DNA of 64,000 bases from Pseudomonas sp. GL-B-19 (GCF_019956415.1 NZ_JAHBDK010000064.1:1-64000), one strand, 5' to 3'. Numbered from the stretch's first letter, positions 24,959-34,088 are shown. Notes: a model not told the origin generated them from the sequence alone. Numbers and translations: made by a program.

Positions 24959-26431
24959 ATGGCTGTTAACAGCGATCGTGCAGGCAGTAAACCGTTGATC
25001 GAGAAACGTTCGATCGACTACATCCCGGAAGCGGAGAGACACGGTCGTCTGTTGAGCCAGTTCACCCTGTGGATGGGTGCCAACCTGCAAATCACCGCGA
25101 TTGTCACCGGGGCCTTGGCCGTGGTGCTGGGTGGTGATGTGTTCTGGTCGTTGATCGGTCTGTTGATCGGTCAATTGCTGGGCGGTGGCGTGATGGCGCT
25201 GCACGCGGCGCAAGGGCCGAAGCTTGGCCTGCCACAGATGATTTCCAGTCGTGTGCAATTCGGCGTTTATGGCGCGGCCATCCCGATCGTGCTGGTCTGC
25301 TTGATGTACCTCGGTTTCACCGCAACGGGCACCGTACTTTCCGGCCAGGCGCTGGGGCAGTTGTTTGGCGTCAGCGACACCGTCGGTATCCTCCTTTTCG
25401 CCAGTGTCATCGTGCTGGTCACGGTGCTCGGTTATCGGGTGATCCATTGGATCGGCCGTGTTGCCAGTGTCATTGGCGTGATTGCCTTTGTTTATCTGTT
25501 CAGCCGTCTGATGAACCAGGTTGACGTTGGCGCACTGTTGCAAATCCGCCACTTCAGCTGGAGCAGTTTCCTGCTCGCGGTGTCGCTCGCGGCATCCTGG
25601 CAGATCGCCTTCGGCCCTTATGTGGCTGACTATTCTCGCTACCTGCCGAGCAAGATTTCCTCGGTGAAAACTTTTTTTGCCGCAGGCGCAGGTTCGGTCA
25701 TTGGTGCACAGGTGGCGATGGTCCTCGGCGTGTTCGCTGCCGCTTCGGCCAACGGGCAATACGCCGGCCACGAAGTGGCCTACATCGTTGGTCTGGGTGG
25801 TACCGGTGCCACCGCTGCGCTGCTGTACTTCAGCATCGCGTTCGGCAAGGTCACCATTTCCACGCTGAATTCGTACGGCAGCTTCATGTGCATCGCGACC
25901 ATCATCAGCGGCTTCCGTGGTGACCTGAAGGTCACGCGCTTGCAGCGTCTGGTCTTCGTGCTGGTCATCGTCGGTGCTGCGACCCTGATGGCGTTGCTCG
26001 GTCAGCACTCGTTCCTTGGTGCATTCAAGTCCTTCATCCTGTTCCTGCTGGCGTTCTTTACGCCATGGAGCGCGATCAACCTGGTGGACTACTACTGCAT
26101 CACCCGCGAGCGCTATGACGTGCCGGCGCTGGCCGATCCGAACGGTCGCTACGGCCGTTGGAACGCCCTCGGTATCAGCGTTTATGTCTTTGGTGTGCTG
26201 GTGCAACTGCCATTCATCTCTACCAAGTTCTATACCGGTCCGCTGGTGGACGCCCTGGGTGGTGTGGATATTTCCTGGATCATCGGTCTGGTGCTTCCAG
26301 CAGGCCTGTATTACGTGTGTGCGAAAAAATGGCACGGCACAGTGCCCGATCAACTGATTCTGCCGGTCGAGCAGGACAGCGTTGTACAACCTAAAACAAG
26401 CGGGACCGGTCGCGTTGCGACGCAGGCCTGA
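24959..26431 (+). CDS. NCS1-family permease, probable urocanate transporter
   Basis: The 490-residue protein has about twelve membrane helices and the features of the nucleobase:cation symporter-1 (cytosine/purine permease) family, such as WMGANLQITAIVTGALAVVLGG near the start and the WSAINLVDYY segment. By position it equals the gene called hutTu in P. fluorescens, reported as a urocanate transporter; that role is from prior work, not from a motif. It begins 133 bp after hutU, past a REP pair, and precedes the hutXWV ABC genes. Confidence 0.85.
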   Translation: MAVNSDRAGSKPLIEKRSIDYIPEAERHGRLLSQFTLWMGANLQITAIVTGALAVVLGGDVFWSLIGLLIGQLLGGGVMALHAAQGPKLGLPQMISSRVQFGVYGAAIPIVLVCLMYLGFTATGTVLSGQALGQLFGVSDTVGILLFASVIVLVTVLGYRVIHWIGRVASVIGVIAFVYLFSRLMNQVDVGALLQIRHFSWSSFLLAVSLAASWQIAFGPYVADYSRYLPSKISSVKTFFAAGAGSVIGAQVAMVLGVFAAASANGQYAGHEVAYIVGLGGTGATAALLYFSIAFGKVTISTLNSYGSFMCIATIISGFRGDLKVTRLQRLVFVLVIVGAATLMALLGQHSFLGAFKSFILFLLAFFTPWSAINLVDYYCITRERYDVPALADPNGRYGRWNALGISVYVFGVLVQLPFISTKFYTGPLVDALGGVDISWIIGLVLPAGLYYVCAKKWHGTVPDQLILPVEQDSVVQPKTSGTGRVATQA

Positions 26432-26500
26432 TTGGACGTGGACAGGGCTGGATGCCTCTTGACTGCCGTAAGCCAATTCATGATTAGGAGCGTCACAACA

Positions 26501-27469
26501 ATGAAATCGAACAAGACCCTGCTGACCACATTGCTTTCCATGGGCCTGCTCGCCAGTGCCGGCGCCACTCAGGCTGCCGGTTGGTGCGAGTCGGGCAAAC
26601 CGGTGAAATTTGCCGGCCTGAACTGGGAAAGCGCCATGCTCCTGACCGACGTGATGCAAGTCGTGTTGGAGAAAGGCTACGACTGCAAGACCGACAGCCT
26701 GCCGGGCAACTCCATCACCATGGAAAACGCCCTGAGCAGCAACGATATTCAAGTGTTTGCCGAAGAGTGGGTCGGCCGCAGTGAAGTCTGGAACAAGGCT
26801 GAGAAGGCCGGCAAAGTGGTTGGTGTCGGCGGTCCTGTCGTGGGCGCGGTAGAAGGTTGGTATGTGCCACGTTATGTGGTCGAAGGCGACGCCAAACGCA
26901 AGTTGGAGCCTAAAGCCCCGGACCTGAAAGCCATTGCTGATCTGGGCAAATACGCCTCCGTGTTCAAGGACCAGGAAGAGCCTTCCAAGGGCCGTTTCTA
27001 CAACTGCCCGGCTGGCTGGACTTGCGAGCTGGATAACAGCGAAATGCTGAAGAGCTACGGCCTGGAAAGCACCTACACCAACTTCCGCCCAGGCACCGGC
27101 CCGGCGCTGGATGCCGCCGTACTCTCGAGCTACAAGCGTGGCGAGCCGATCCTGTTCTACTACTGGTCGCCAACCCCGCTGATGGGCCAGGTTGACCTGG
27201 TCAAGCTCGAAGAGAAACCAGGCGTGAACAAGACTGTGGATATCAAGGTCGGCCTGTCCAAGACGTTCCACGACGAAGCCCCGGAACTGGTGGCCGTGCT
27301 GGAAAAGGTCAACGTGCCGATTGACATCCTCAACCAGAACCTCGGGCGCATGACCAAAGAGCGGATCGAGTCGCCAAAACTGGCCAAGATCTTCTTGAAG
27401 GAACATCCTGAAGTCTGGCACGCGTGGGTGAGCGAAGACGCAGCCAAGAAAATCGACGCGGCCTTGTAG
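26501..27469 (+). CDS. hutX: ABC transporter substrate-binding protein HutX
   Basis: The 322-residue protein starts at ATG 26501 (AGGAG 9 bp before) with a signal peptide ending ATQAAG. The mature part is of the OpuAC/ProX quaternary-amine-binding type (FAGLNWESAMLLTDVMQVVLEKGYDC, FAEEWVGRSEVWNKA). In the hut locus this system carries histidine instead of betaine. It is followed by its permease and ATPase genes. Several cysteines in the mature region (GYDCK, NCPAGWTCEL) could form disulfides. Confidence 0.9.
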   Translation: MKSNKTLLTTLLSMGLLASAGATQAAGWCESGKPVKFAGLNWESAMLLTDVMQVVLEKGYDCKTDSLPGNSITMENALSSNDIQVFAEEWVGRSEVWNKAEKAGKVVGVGGPVVGAVEGWYVPRYVVEGDAKRKLEPKAPDLKAIADLGKYASVFKDQEEPSKGRFYNCPAGWTCELDNSEMLKSYGLESTYTNFRPGTGPALDAAVLSSYKRGEPILFYYWSPTPLMGQVDLVKLEEKPGVNKTVDIKVGLSKTFHDEAPELVAVLEKVNVPIDILNQNLGRMTKERIESPKLAKIFLKEHPEVWHAWVSEDAAKKIDAAL

Positions 27470-27539
27470 GTTGGGCCTCTCCGACTGTCGGCAACGGCAG
27501 TCGGACGCTTGATCGCAACCCCTTGATTGAGAGTCTCTT

Positions 27540-28391
27540 ATGTTTCCCGAAAGCTTTACCTTTTCCATCGCCGACTGGGTCAACAGTTGGGTCGATACGC
27601 TGGTCACCAACTACGGCGACGTGTTCCGGCAGATCTCTGACACGCTGCTGTGGGCCATCGTCAATCTTGAAGGGCTGCTGCGCGCGGCGCCCTGGTGGCT
27701 GATGCTGGCCATCGTCGCGGGCGTTGCCTGGCACGCGACCCGCAAAGTCGTGACCACGGGCGTGATTGTCGGCTTGTTGTTCCTGGTGGGCGCGGTCGGC
27801 CTCTGGGACAAGTTGATGCAAACCCTGGCGCTGATGATGGTCGCGACGATCATTTCGGTGCTGATCGGCATTCCGCTAGGCATTCTCTCGGCACGCAGCA
27901 ATCGCCTGCGTTCGGTGCTGATGCCGATGCTGGATATCATGCAGACCATGCCGAGCTTCGTGTACCTGATTCCGGTGCTGATGCTGTTCGGTCTGGGCAA
28001 GGTGCCGGCGATTTTCGCCACTGTGATTTATGCCGCGCCACCGCTGATTCGCTTGACCGATCTGGGTATTCGCCAAGTCGACGGTGAAGTGATGGAAGCG
28101 ATCAACGCCTTCGGTGCCAACCGCTGGCAGCAACTGTTTGGCGTGCAACTGCCCCTGGCCCTGCCGAGCATCATGGCCGGGATCAACCAGACCACCATGA
28201 TGGCCCTGTCAATGGTAGTGATTGCCTCGATGATCGGTGCTCGTGGCCTGGGTGAAGACGTACTGGTGGGGATTCAGACCCTCAACGTCGGACGTGGCCT
28301 GGAAGCCGGTCTGGCGATCGTGATTCTGGCCGTGGTGATCGACCGCATTACTCAGGCGTACGGTCGGGCACGGCATGAGGTGAGCAAATGA
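27540..28391 (+). CDS. hutW: ABC transporter permease HutW
   Basis: The 283-residue inner-membrane protein has about six helices and the permease EAA loop (EVMEAINAFGANRWQQLFGVQLP). It is of the ProW/OpuAB family. ATG 27540 follows a 70-bp gap after hutX that holds a short inverted repeat (TCCGACTGTCGGCAACGGCAGTCGGA) of possible attenuator or stabilising kind. The last codons overlap hutV by 4 bp (ATGA), indicating coupled translation. Confidence 0.92.
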   Translation: MFPESFTFSIADWVNSWVDTLVTNYGDVFRQISDTLLWAIVNLEGLLRAAPWWLMLAIVAGVAWHATRKVVTTGVIVGLLFLVGAVGLWDKLMQTLALMMVATIISVLIGIPLGILSARSNRLRSVLMPMLDIMQTMPSFVYLIPVLMLFGLGKVPAIFATVIYAAPPLIRLTDLGIRQVDGEVMEAINAFGANRWQQLFGVQLPLALPSIMAGINQTTMMALSMVVIASMIGARGLGEDVLVGIQTLNVGRGLEAGLAIVILAVVIDRITQAYGRARHEVSK

Positions 28392-29218
28392 ACAACGCGA
28401 CCGTGAGCAAGATCGAAGTCAAAAACGTCTTCAAGATTTTCGGTAACCGTTCCAAGGACGCACTGGCGATGATTGGCCAGGGCAAAACCAAAGATCAGGT
28501 GCTGGCCGAAACCGGCTGTGTGGTCGGCGTGAACGATTTGTCCCTGAGCATCGGCACTGGCGAGATCTTCGTGATCATGGGCCTGTCGGGTTCGGGTAAA
28601 TCGACCCTGGTGCGCCACTTCAACCGCCTGATCGACCCGACCAGCGGCGCGATCCTGGTGGACGGCGTGGACATCCTGCAATACGACATGGAAGCCCTGC
28701 GCGAATTTCGCCGGCACCGGATCAGCATGGTGTTCCAGAGCTTCGGCCTGTTGCCGCACAAGACCGTGGTGGATAACGTTGCCTACGGCCTGAAAGTGCG
28801 CGGCGAGAGCAAGCAAATGTGCTCCGAGCGTGCACTGCACTGGATCAACACCGTGGGCCTGAAGGGCTACGAAAACAAATACCCGCATCAGCTCTCGGGT
28901 GGCATGCGTCAGCGTGTGGGCCTGGCCCGCGCCTTGGCGGCGGACACTGACATCATCTTGATGGACGAAGCGTTCAGCGCCCTTGACCCGTTGATCCGTG
29001 CCGAGATGCAGGACCAGTTGCTGGAGCTGCAAAAGACCCTGCACAAGACCATCGTCTTCATCACCCACGACCTCGACGAGGCCGTGCGCATCGGCAATCG
29101 CATTGCGATTCTCAAGGACGGCCGCCTGATTCAGGTCGGCACCCCGCGAGAGATCCTGCATTCGCCGGCGGATGAGTATGTCGACCGGTTTGTGCAGCGT
29201 CGGGCGGCGGTGGTTTAA
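28388..29218 (+). CDS. hutV: ABC transporter ATPase HutV
   Basis: The 276-residue ATPase energises HutXW. It has Walker A GLSGSGKST (about 64-72), Q-loop MVFQSFGLLPH, signature LSGGMRQRVGLARAL and Walker B IILMDEAFSALDP, with the switch His in FITHDLDEA. It is similar to ProV/OpuAA but is shorter and lacks a C-terminal CBS pair. The N-terminal part (NRSKDALAMIGQGKTKDQVL) is the extension found in ProV-like ATPases. It overlaps hutW by 4 bp. Confidence 0.94.
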   Translation: MNNATVSKIEVKNVFKIFGNRSKDALAMIGQGKTKDQVLAETGCVVGVNDLSLSIGTGEIFVIMGLSGSGKSTLVRHFNRLIDPTSGAILVDGVDILQYDMEALREFRRHRISMVFQSFGLLPHKTVVDNVAYGLKVRGESKQMCSERALHWINTVGLKGYENKYPHQLSGGMRQRVGLARALAADTDIILMDEAFSALDPLIRAEMQDQLLELQKTLHKTIVFITHDLDEAVRIGNRIAILKDGRLIQVGTPREILHSPADEYVDRFVQRRAAVV

Positions 29219-29243
29219 CAGGTTTGTGTCGGCTGTGCCGGCC

Positions 29244-29312
29244 CCATCGCGGGCAAGCCATGCTCCTACAGGTTCGGAAGTAATCTGTAGGAGCAAAGCT
29301 TGCTCGCGATAG
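29244..29312. repeat. inverted REP pair within the hut operon
   Basis: CATCGCGGGCAAGCCATGCTCCTAC is paired with TGTAGGAGCAAAGCTTGCTCGCG. The arms are of different classes and imperfect. It lies between hutV and the first hutH-like gene. Confidence 0.8.
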
Positions 29313-29360
29313 CGTCGGTGAAGCGGCAACAAAATTCAGGTTTGTACGCAGAGGTCAAAG

Positions 29361-30884
29361 ATGTCCCAGGCTGAAAAAATCGTTATCGCCGATGCACTCG
29401 TGCGTTGGCAGGATGTGGTGGCCGTCGCTCGTCATGGCGCACAGCTTGAGCTGTCGGCGCCGGTCTGGGCACGTATTGAAAACGCCCAGGGCATCGTCCA
29501 GCGCATCGTCACCAGCGGCGAGCGCGCCTACGGCATCAACACCGGGCTGGGCGCGTTGTGCAACGTCTCCCTGCAAGATGAACAACTCAGCCAGTTGTCG
29601 CGCAACACGCTGCTCAGCCACGCCTGTGGCGTGGGTGCACTGCTGACCAACGAACAGACTCGCGCGATCATGTGCGCCGCCGTCGTCAACTACAGCCATG
29701 GCAAATCCGGCCTGCACCGCCAGGTGGTCGAAGCCCTGCTGGCGCTGCTCAACCGTGGCATCACCCCGCAAGTGCCGTCCCAGGGTTCCGTCGGCTACCT
29801 GACCCATATGGCGCACATCGGCATTGCGCTGCTGGGTGTCGGCAATGTCAGCTATCGCGGGCAAATCGTTTCCGCTCAGCAAGCCCTGGCCGAAGAAGGC
29901 CTGCAACCGGTCAAGCTCGGCGCCAAGGACGGTTTGTGCCTGGTCAACGGCACGCCGTGCATGACCGGCCTCAGCTGTCTGGCGATTGCCGACGCCGCGC
30001 ATTTGCTGCAGTGGGCCGACGTGATAGGCGCCATGAGTTTCGAAGCCCAGCGCGGTCAGATCGATGCGTTCGACGCCGAGATCATCGCGCTCAAGCCGCA
30101 CCCGGGCATGCAGCAAGTCGGCATCAACCTGCGCGCCGTGCTCGATGGCAGTGAAGTGATCGCCAGCAGCAAAGGCATTCGCACCCAGGACGCCTTGAGC
30201 ATTCGCTCGATCCCGCAGGTCCACGGCGCTGCCCGTGACCAGCTGGTTCACGCGACCAGACAGATTGAAAACGAACTCAACGGCGCCACCGACAACCCAT
30301 TGGTGCTGGGCACGCCGGAGAACTACCGCGTCGTTTCCCAGGCCAACCCGCACGGCCAATCCGTGGCATTGGCGGCGGACCTGCTGGCCATCGCCATGGC
30401 AGAAATCGGCTCCATCGCCGAGCGTCGCCTCGATCGCCTGATCAACCCGCACGTCAGCGGACTGCCGGCGTTTTTGGTGGCCAATCCGGGGGTGAACTCC
30501 GGGATGATGATCGTCCAGTACGTCGCCGCTTCCCTGTGCGCGGAAAACCGTCAATTGGCGCAACCGGCGGTGCTCGATAACTACGTCACTTCGGGCTTGC
30601 AGGAAGACCACCTGAGCCTGGGCACCAACGCCGCGCTGAAGCTGCATCGTGCCTTGGAAAACTGCACGCAGATCCTCGCCATCGAGTACCTGCTGGCATC
30701 TCAGGCATTCGAGTTCCTCAAAGAACAGCGCTTCGGCGCTGGCACCGATGCGGCGTGGCGTCTGCTGCGTGAGCGCGTTCCTGCCTACGATCAGGATCGC
30801 TGGCTGGCACCGGACATCGCTGCGGCCGCCGCTGTATTGAAAGAACAGAATTTGCTGCACAACGCTGTACCGAACCTGAACTGA
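29361..30884 (+). CDS. HutH-like ammonia-lyase paralogue lacking the MIO triad
   Basis: The 507-residue protein is clearly of the histidine/phenylalanine ammonia-lyase family and aligns along its length with the hutH product downstream: AYGINTGLG (56-64), LSHACGVG, LVNGTP and QEDHLSL are all kept. However, the MIO-forming segment GSVG-ASG-DLAPLAH reads GSVG-YLT-HMAH (Tyr146-Leu147-Thr148), so the cofactor cannot form by the known route. The QDPYSLR active-site tyrosine is also replaced (QDALSIR, Leu279). The coding frame is intact and codon use is normal, so it is not decaying. It corresponds by position to hutH1 of P. fluorescens. It may be a non-lyase binding protein, a subunit or regulator of HutH, or an enzyme with other chemistry. 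Confidence 0.9.
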   Translation: MSQAEKIVIADALVRWQDVVAVARHGAQLELSAPVWARIENAQGIVQRIVTSGERAYGINTGLGALCNVSLQDEQLSQLSRNTLLSHACGVGALLTNEQTRAIMCAAVVNYSHGKSGLHRQVVEALLALLNRGITPQVPSQGSVGYLTHMAHIGIALLGVGNVSYRGQIVSAQQALAEEGLQPVKLGAKDGLCLVNGTPCMTGLSCLAIADAAHLLQWADVIGAMSFEAQRGQIDAFDAEIIALKPHPGMQQVGINLRAVLDGSEVIASSKGIRTQDALSIRSIPQVHGAARDQLVHATRQIENELNGATDNPLVLGTPENYRVVSQANPHGQSVALAADLLAIAMAEIGSIAERRLDRLINPHVSGLPAFLVANPGVNSGMMIVQYVAASLCAENRQLAQPAVLDNYVTSGLQEDHLSLGTNAALKLHRALENCTQILAIEYLLASQAFEFLKEQRFGAGTDAAWRLLRERVPAYDQDRWLAPDIAAAAAVLKEQNLLHNAVPNLN

Positions 30885-30917
30885 CTTCCAATAAAAACCA
30901 GCGTGCCAAGGCGCCAG

Positions 30918-30990
30918 CCCCCTCATGAAGGGGGAAGCGACGGACAACGGATACTTCCGGAGCGTCTGGTCTGCCTCTCTAAACAGAGAG
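30918..30990 (+). other. two hairpins between the hutH paralogues
   Basis: In the 134-bp gap, CCCCCTCATGAAGGGGG (30918-30934) and CTCTC-TAAACA-GAGAG (30975-30990) can each fold. Neither is followed by a T-run. They may set differential mRNA stability between the two genes; no promoter is obvious. Confidence 0.45.
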
Positions 30991-31018
30991 CATTAACAAC
31001 TCTCAAAAGGAGCACAAA

Positions 31019-32551
31019 ATGACAGCCCTAAACCTGATTCCCGGCCAACTGAGCCTCGCCCAACTGCGTGATGTCTATCAGCAACCGGTGAAACTGACCC
31101 TCGACCACAGCGCCTCGGCACAGATTGAAGCCAGCGTTGCCTGTGTAGAGCAGATCCTCGCCGAGAATCGCACCGCCTACGGCATCAACACCGGTTTCGG
31201 CCTGCTGGCCTCGACCCGCATCGCCAGCGAAGACCTGGAAAACCTCCAGCGCTCGCTGGTTCTGTCTCACGCCGCCGGTGTCGGCGAGCCGATCAGCGAC
31301 GCCTTGGTGCGCCTGGTCATGGTGCTCAAGGTCAACAGCCTGAGCCGTGGTTTCTCCGGTATTCGTCGCGTGGTCATCGACGCGCTGATCGCGCTGATCA
31401 ACGCCGAGGTCTACCCGCACATCCCGTTGAAAGGCTCGGTCGGTGCTTCCGGTGACCTGGCACCGTTGGCCCATATGTCGCTGGTGCTGCTGGGTGAAGG
31501 CAAGGCCCGCTACAAAGGCGAGTGGATGGAAGCCACCGAAGCGCTGAAAATCGCCGGTCTGACCCCGCTGACCCTGGCCGCAAAAGAAGGCCTGGCGCTG
31601 CTCAACGGCACTCAGGTGTCGACCGCTTACGCGCTGCGCGGTTTGTTTGAAGGCGAAGACCTGTTCGCTGGCGCTGTTGCGCTGGGCGCGTTGACCGTTG
31701 AAGCGGTATTGGGCTCGCGCTCGCCGTTCGATGCACGCATCCACGCCGCCCGTGGCCAGAAAGGCCAGATCGACGCCGCTGCCGCTTACCGCGACCTGCT
31801 GGGCGAGCGCAGTGAAGTGTCTGACTCGCACGAAAACTGTGAAAAGGTCCAGGACCCTTACTCCCTGCGCTGCCAGCCACAAGTCATGGGCGCTTGCCTG
31901 ACTCAGTTCCGTCAGGCCGCCGAAGTGCTCGCTATCGAGGCCAACGCCGTCTCCGACAACCCGCTGGTGTTCGCCGCTGAAGGTGACGTGATTTCCGGCG
32001 GTAACTTCCACGCCGAACCAGTGGCCATGGCGGCTGACAACATGGCGCTGGCCATCGCTGAAATCGGTTCCCTGAGCGAACGCCGCATCTCGCTGATGAT
32101 GGACAAGCACATGTCGCAACTGCCGCCGTTCCTGGTGGCCAACGGTGGCGTGAACTCCGGTTTCATGATCGCTCAGGTGACTGCAGCGGCACTGGCCAGC
32201 GAGAACAAGGCCCTGGCGCACCCGCATTCGGTGGACAGCCTGCCGACCTCGGCGAACCAGGAAGACCACGTGTCCATGGCCCCGGCGGCGGGCAAGCGCC
32301 TGTGGGAAATGGCGGAAAACACTCGCGGTGTTCTGGCCGTGGAATGGTTGGCGGCGGCTCAGGGCCTGGACTTGCGTGAAGGCCTGAAGAGCTCGGCAAA
32401 ACTGGAAAAGGCTCGCGCCATCCTGCGTAACGAAGTGCCGTTTTATGAGAAGGACCGCTTCTTTGCTCCGGACATCAATGCGGCGACTGAATTGTTGGCC
32501 TCGCGTTGCCTGAACGAGCTGGTGATGGCGAAGTTGCTGCCTAGCCTCTAA
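31019..32551 (+). CDS. hutH: histidine ammonia-lyase
   Basis: HutH removes ammonia from L-histidine to give urocanate, the first step of the pathway. The 510-residue length equals the well-studied P. putida enzyme. The MIO triad Ala-Ser-Gly is present in KGSVGASGDLAPLAHM (143-145). Also present are AYGINTGFG with its catalytic Tyr, LSHAAGVG, LLNGTQ, VQDPYSLRC and ANQEDHVSM. AGGAG precedes the ATG at good spacing. It is the functional partner in contrast to the preceding paralogue. Confidence 0.98.
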   Translation: MTALNLIPGQLSLAQLRDVYQQPVKLTLDHSASAQIEASVACVEQILAENRTAYGINTGFGLLASTRIASEDLENLQRSLVLSHAAGVGEPISDALVRLVMVLKVNSLSRGFSGIRRVVIDALIALINAEVYPHIPLKGSVGASGDLAPLAHMSLVLLGEGKARYKGEWMEATEALKIAGLTPLTLAAKEGLALLNGTQVSTAYALRGLFEGEDLFAGAVALGALTVEAVLGSRSPFDARIHAARGQKGQIDAAAAYRDLLGERSEVSDSHENCEKVQDPYSLRCQPQVMGACLTQFRQAAEVLAIEANAVSDNPLVFAAEGDVISGGNFHAEPVAMAADNMALAIAEIGSLSERRISLMMDKHMSQLPPFLVANGGVNSGFMIAQVTAAALASENKALAHPHSVDSLPTSANQEDHVSMAPAAGKRLWEMAENTRGVLAVEWLAAAQGLDLREGLKSSAKLEKARAILRNEVPFYEKDRFFAPDINAATELLASRCLNELVMAKLLPSL

Positions 32552-32555
32552 GGGC

Positions 32556-32624
32556 GCCTTCGCTGGCAAGCCAGCTCCTACAGTGGATCGCATGAACCCT
32601 GTAGGAGCCGGCTTGCCGGCGATT
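32556..32624. repeat. inverted REP pair within the hut operon
   Basis: CTTCGCTGGCAAGCCAGCTCCTAC and GTAGGAGCCGGCTTGCCGGCG face each other with an 18-bp spacer. It lies between hutH and the permease gene. Confidence 0.85.
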
Positions 32625-32661
32625 CGATTTTGCGTCGAATAAGAATAATTAAGGACGAGAA

Positions 32662-34071
32662 ATGCAACAGCCAGCAAAAGGTTTGAAACGCGGGCTTTCT
32701 GCCCGACATATTCGCTTCATGGCGCTGGGGTCGGCGATCGGCACCGGGCTGTTTTACGGTTCTGCCTCGGCCATTCAAATGGCCGGGCCCGCGGTATTGC
32801 TCGCCTACCTGATCGGTGGCGCAGCGGTGTTCATGGTCATGCGCGCCCTCGGTGAGATGGCGGTGCACAACCCGGTGGCCGGCTCTTTCGGTCAGTACGC
32901 CAGCACCTATCTGGGGCCGATGGCGGGCTTCATCCTCGGTTGGACCTACGCGTTCGAAATGGTCATCGTCGGCATGGCCGACGTCACTGCGTTCGGTATT
33001 TACATGGGCTTCTGGTTCCCGGAAGTCTCCCGCTGGATCTGGGTGCTGGGCATCGTTTCGGTGGTCGGCGGCTTGAACCTGTGCAACGTCAAGGTCTTCG
33101 GTGAAATGGAGTTCTGGCTGTCACTGCTCAAGGTCGCAGCCATCGTCGCGATGATTCTGGGTGGCTTCGGCATCATGCTGTTCGGCATCAGCACGGCCCC
33201 CGGCGCCCAAGCGACCGATATCAGCAACCTCTGGAGCCATGGCGGTTTCATGCCCAATGGCGTGGGTGGTCTGATCGCCTCGTTCGCGGTGGTGATGTTC
33301 GCATTCGGCGGGATTGAAATCATCGGCGTGACCGCCGGTGAGGCCAAAGATCCGCAGCATGTGCTGCCTAGAGCGATCAATGCCGTACCGTTGCGTATTT
33401 TGCTGTTCTACGTGCTGACCATGTTCGTACTGATGTCGATCTTTCCATGGCAGCAGATCGGCAGCCAGGGCAGTCCGTTCGTGCAGATTTTCGACAATCT
33501 GGGCATCAGCTCGGCGGCGACCATCCTCAATATCGTGGTGATCTCGGCGGCGATCTCGGCCATCAACAGCGACATCTTCGGCGCTGGCCGCATGATGTAC
33601 GGTCTGGCCCAGCAAGGGCACGCACCTAAGGGCTTCGCCCGTTTGTCGCGTAATGGCGTGCCATGGATGACCGTGGTGGTGATGAGTGCCGCGCTGCTGC
33701 TGGGTGTGCTGTTGAACTACCTGATTCCGGAAAACGTGTTTCTGTTGATCGCCTCCATCGCGACCTTTGCCACGGTATGGGTCTGGCTGATGATTCTGTG
33801 TACCCAGGTGGCCATGCGTCGTTCCATGAGTGCCGAGCAGGTCGCACAACTGAAGTTCCCTGTACCGTTCTGGCCCTATGCGCCGATGGCGGCGATTGCC
33901 TTCATGCTGTTCATTTTCGGCGTGCTGGGTTATTTCCCGGACACCCAGGCGGCGCTGATCGTCGGTGTGGTCTGGATCGTGCTGCTGGTGCTGGCCTACC
34001 TGACGTGGGTGAAACCGGCGGCGGGCCAGGCGGCACTGGTAGAGCAGGAACCTTCTTTTTCACATCAATAA
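32662..34071 (+). CDS. hutT: APC-family histidine permease
   Basis: The 469-residue protein has twelve predicted membrane helices and the amino acid-polyamine-organocation signature near its N-terminus (MALGSAIGTGLFYGSA) and later FAFGGIEIIGVTAGEAKDP. It is close in type to ProY/HutT permeases. Its place between hutH and hutI, and the hutTh designation of the equivalent gene in P. fluorescens, point to histidine as substrate. hutI begins 17 bp downstream. Confidence 0.93.
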   Translation: MQQPAKGLKRGLSARHIRFMALGSAIGTGLFYGSASAIQMAGPAVLLAYLIGGAAVFMVMRALGEMAVHNPVAGSFGQYASTYLGPMAGFILGWTYAFEMVIVGMADVTAFGIYMGFWFPEVSRWIWVLGIVSVVGGLNLCNVKVFGEMEFWLSLLKVAAIVAMILGGFGIMLFGISTAPGAQATDISNLWSHGGFMPNGVGGLIASFAVVMFAFGGIEIIGVTAGEAKDPQHVLPRAINAVPLRILLFYVLTMFVLMSIFPWQQIGSQGSPFVQIFDNLGISSAATILNIVVISAAISAINSDIFGAGRMMYGLAQQGHAPKGFARLSRNGVPWMTVVVMSAALLLGVLLNYLIPENVFLLIASIATFATVWVWLMILCTQVAMRRSMSAEQVAQLKFPVPFWPYAPMAAIAFMLFIFGVLGYFPDTQAALIVGVVWIVLLVLAYLTWVKPAAGQAALVEQEPSFSHQ

Positions 34072-34088
34072 CCTAACGGAGGCCACGG

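Noticed and set aside
24878..27610. 910-codon minus-strand open frame across the hut transporter genes
   Set aside because: It covers three real plus-strand genes and their gaps, and its His/Gln/Arg-rich composition is typical of an antisense shadow.
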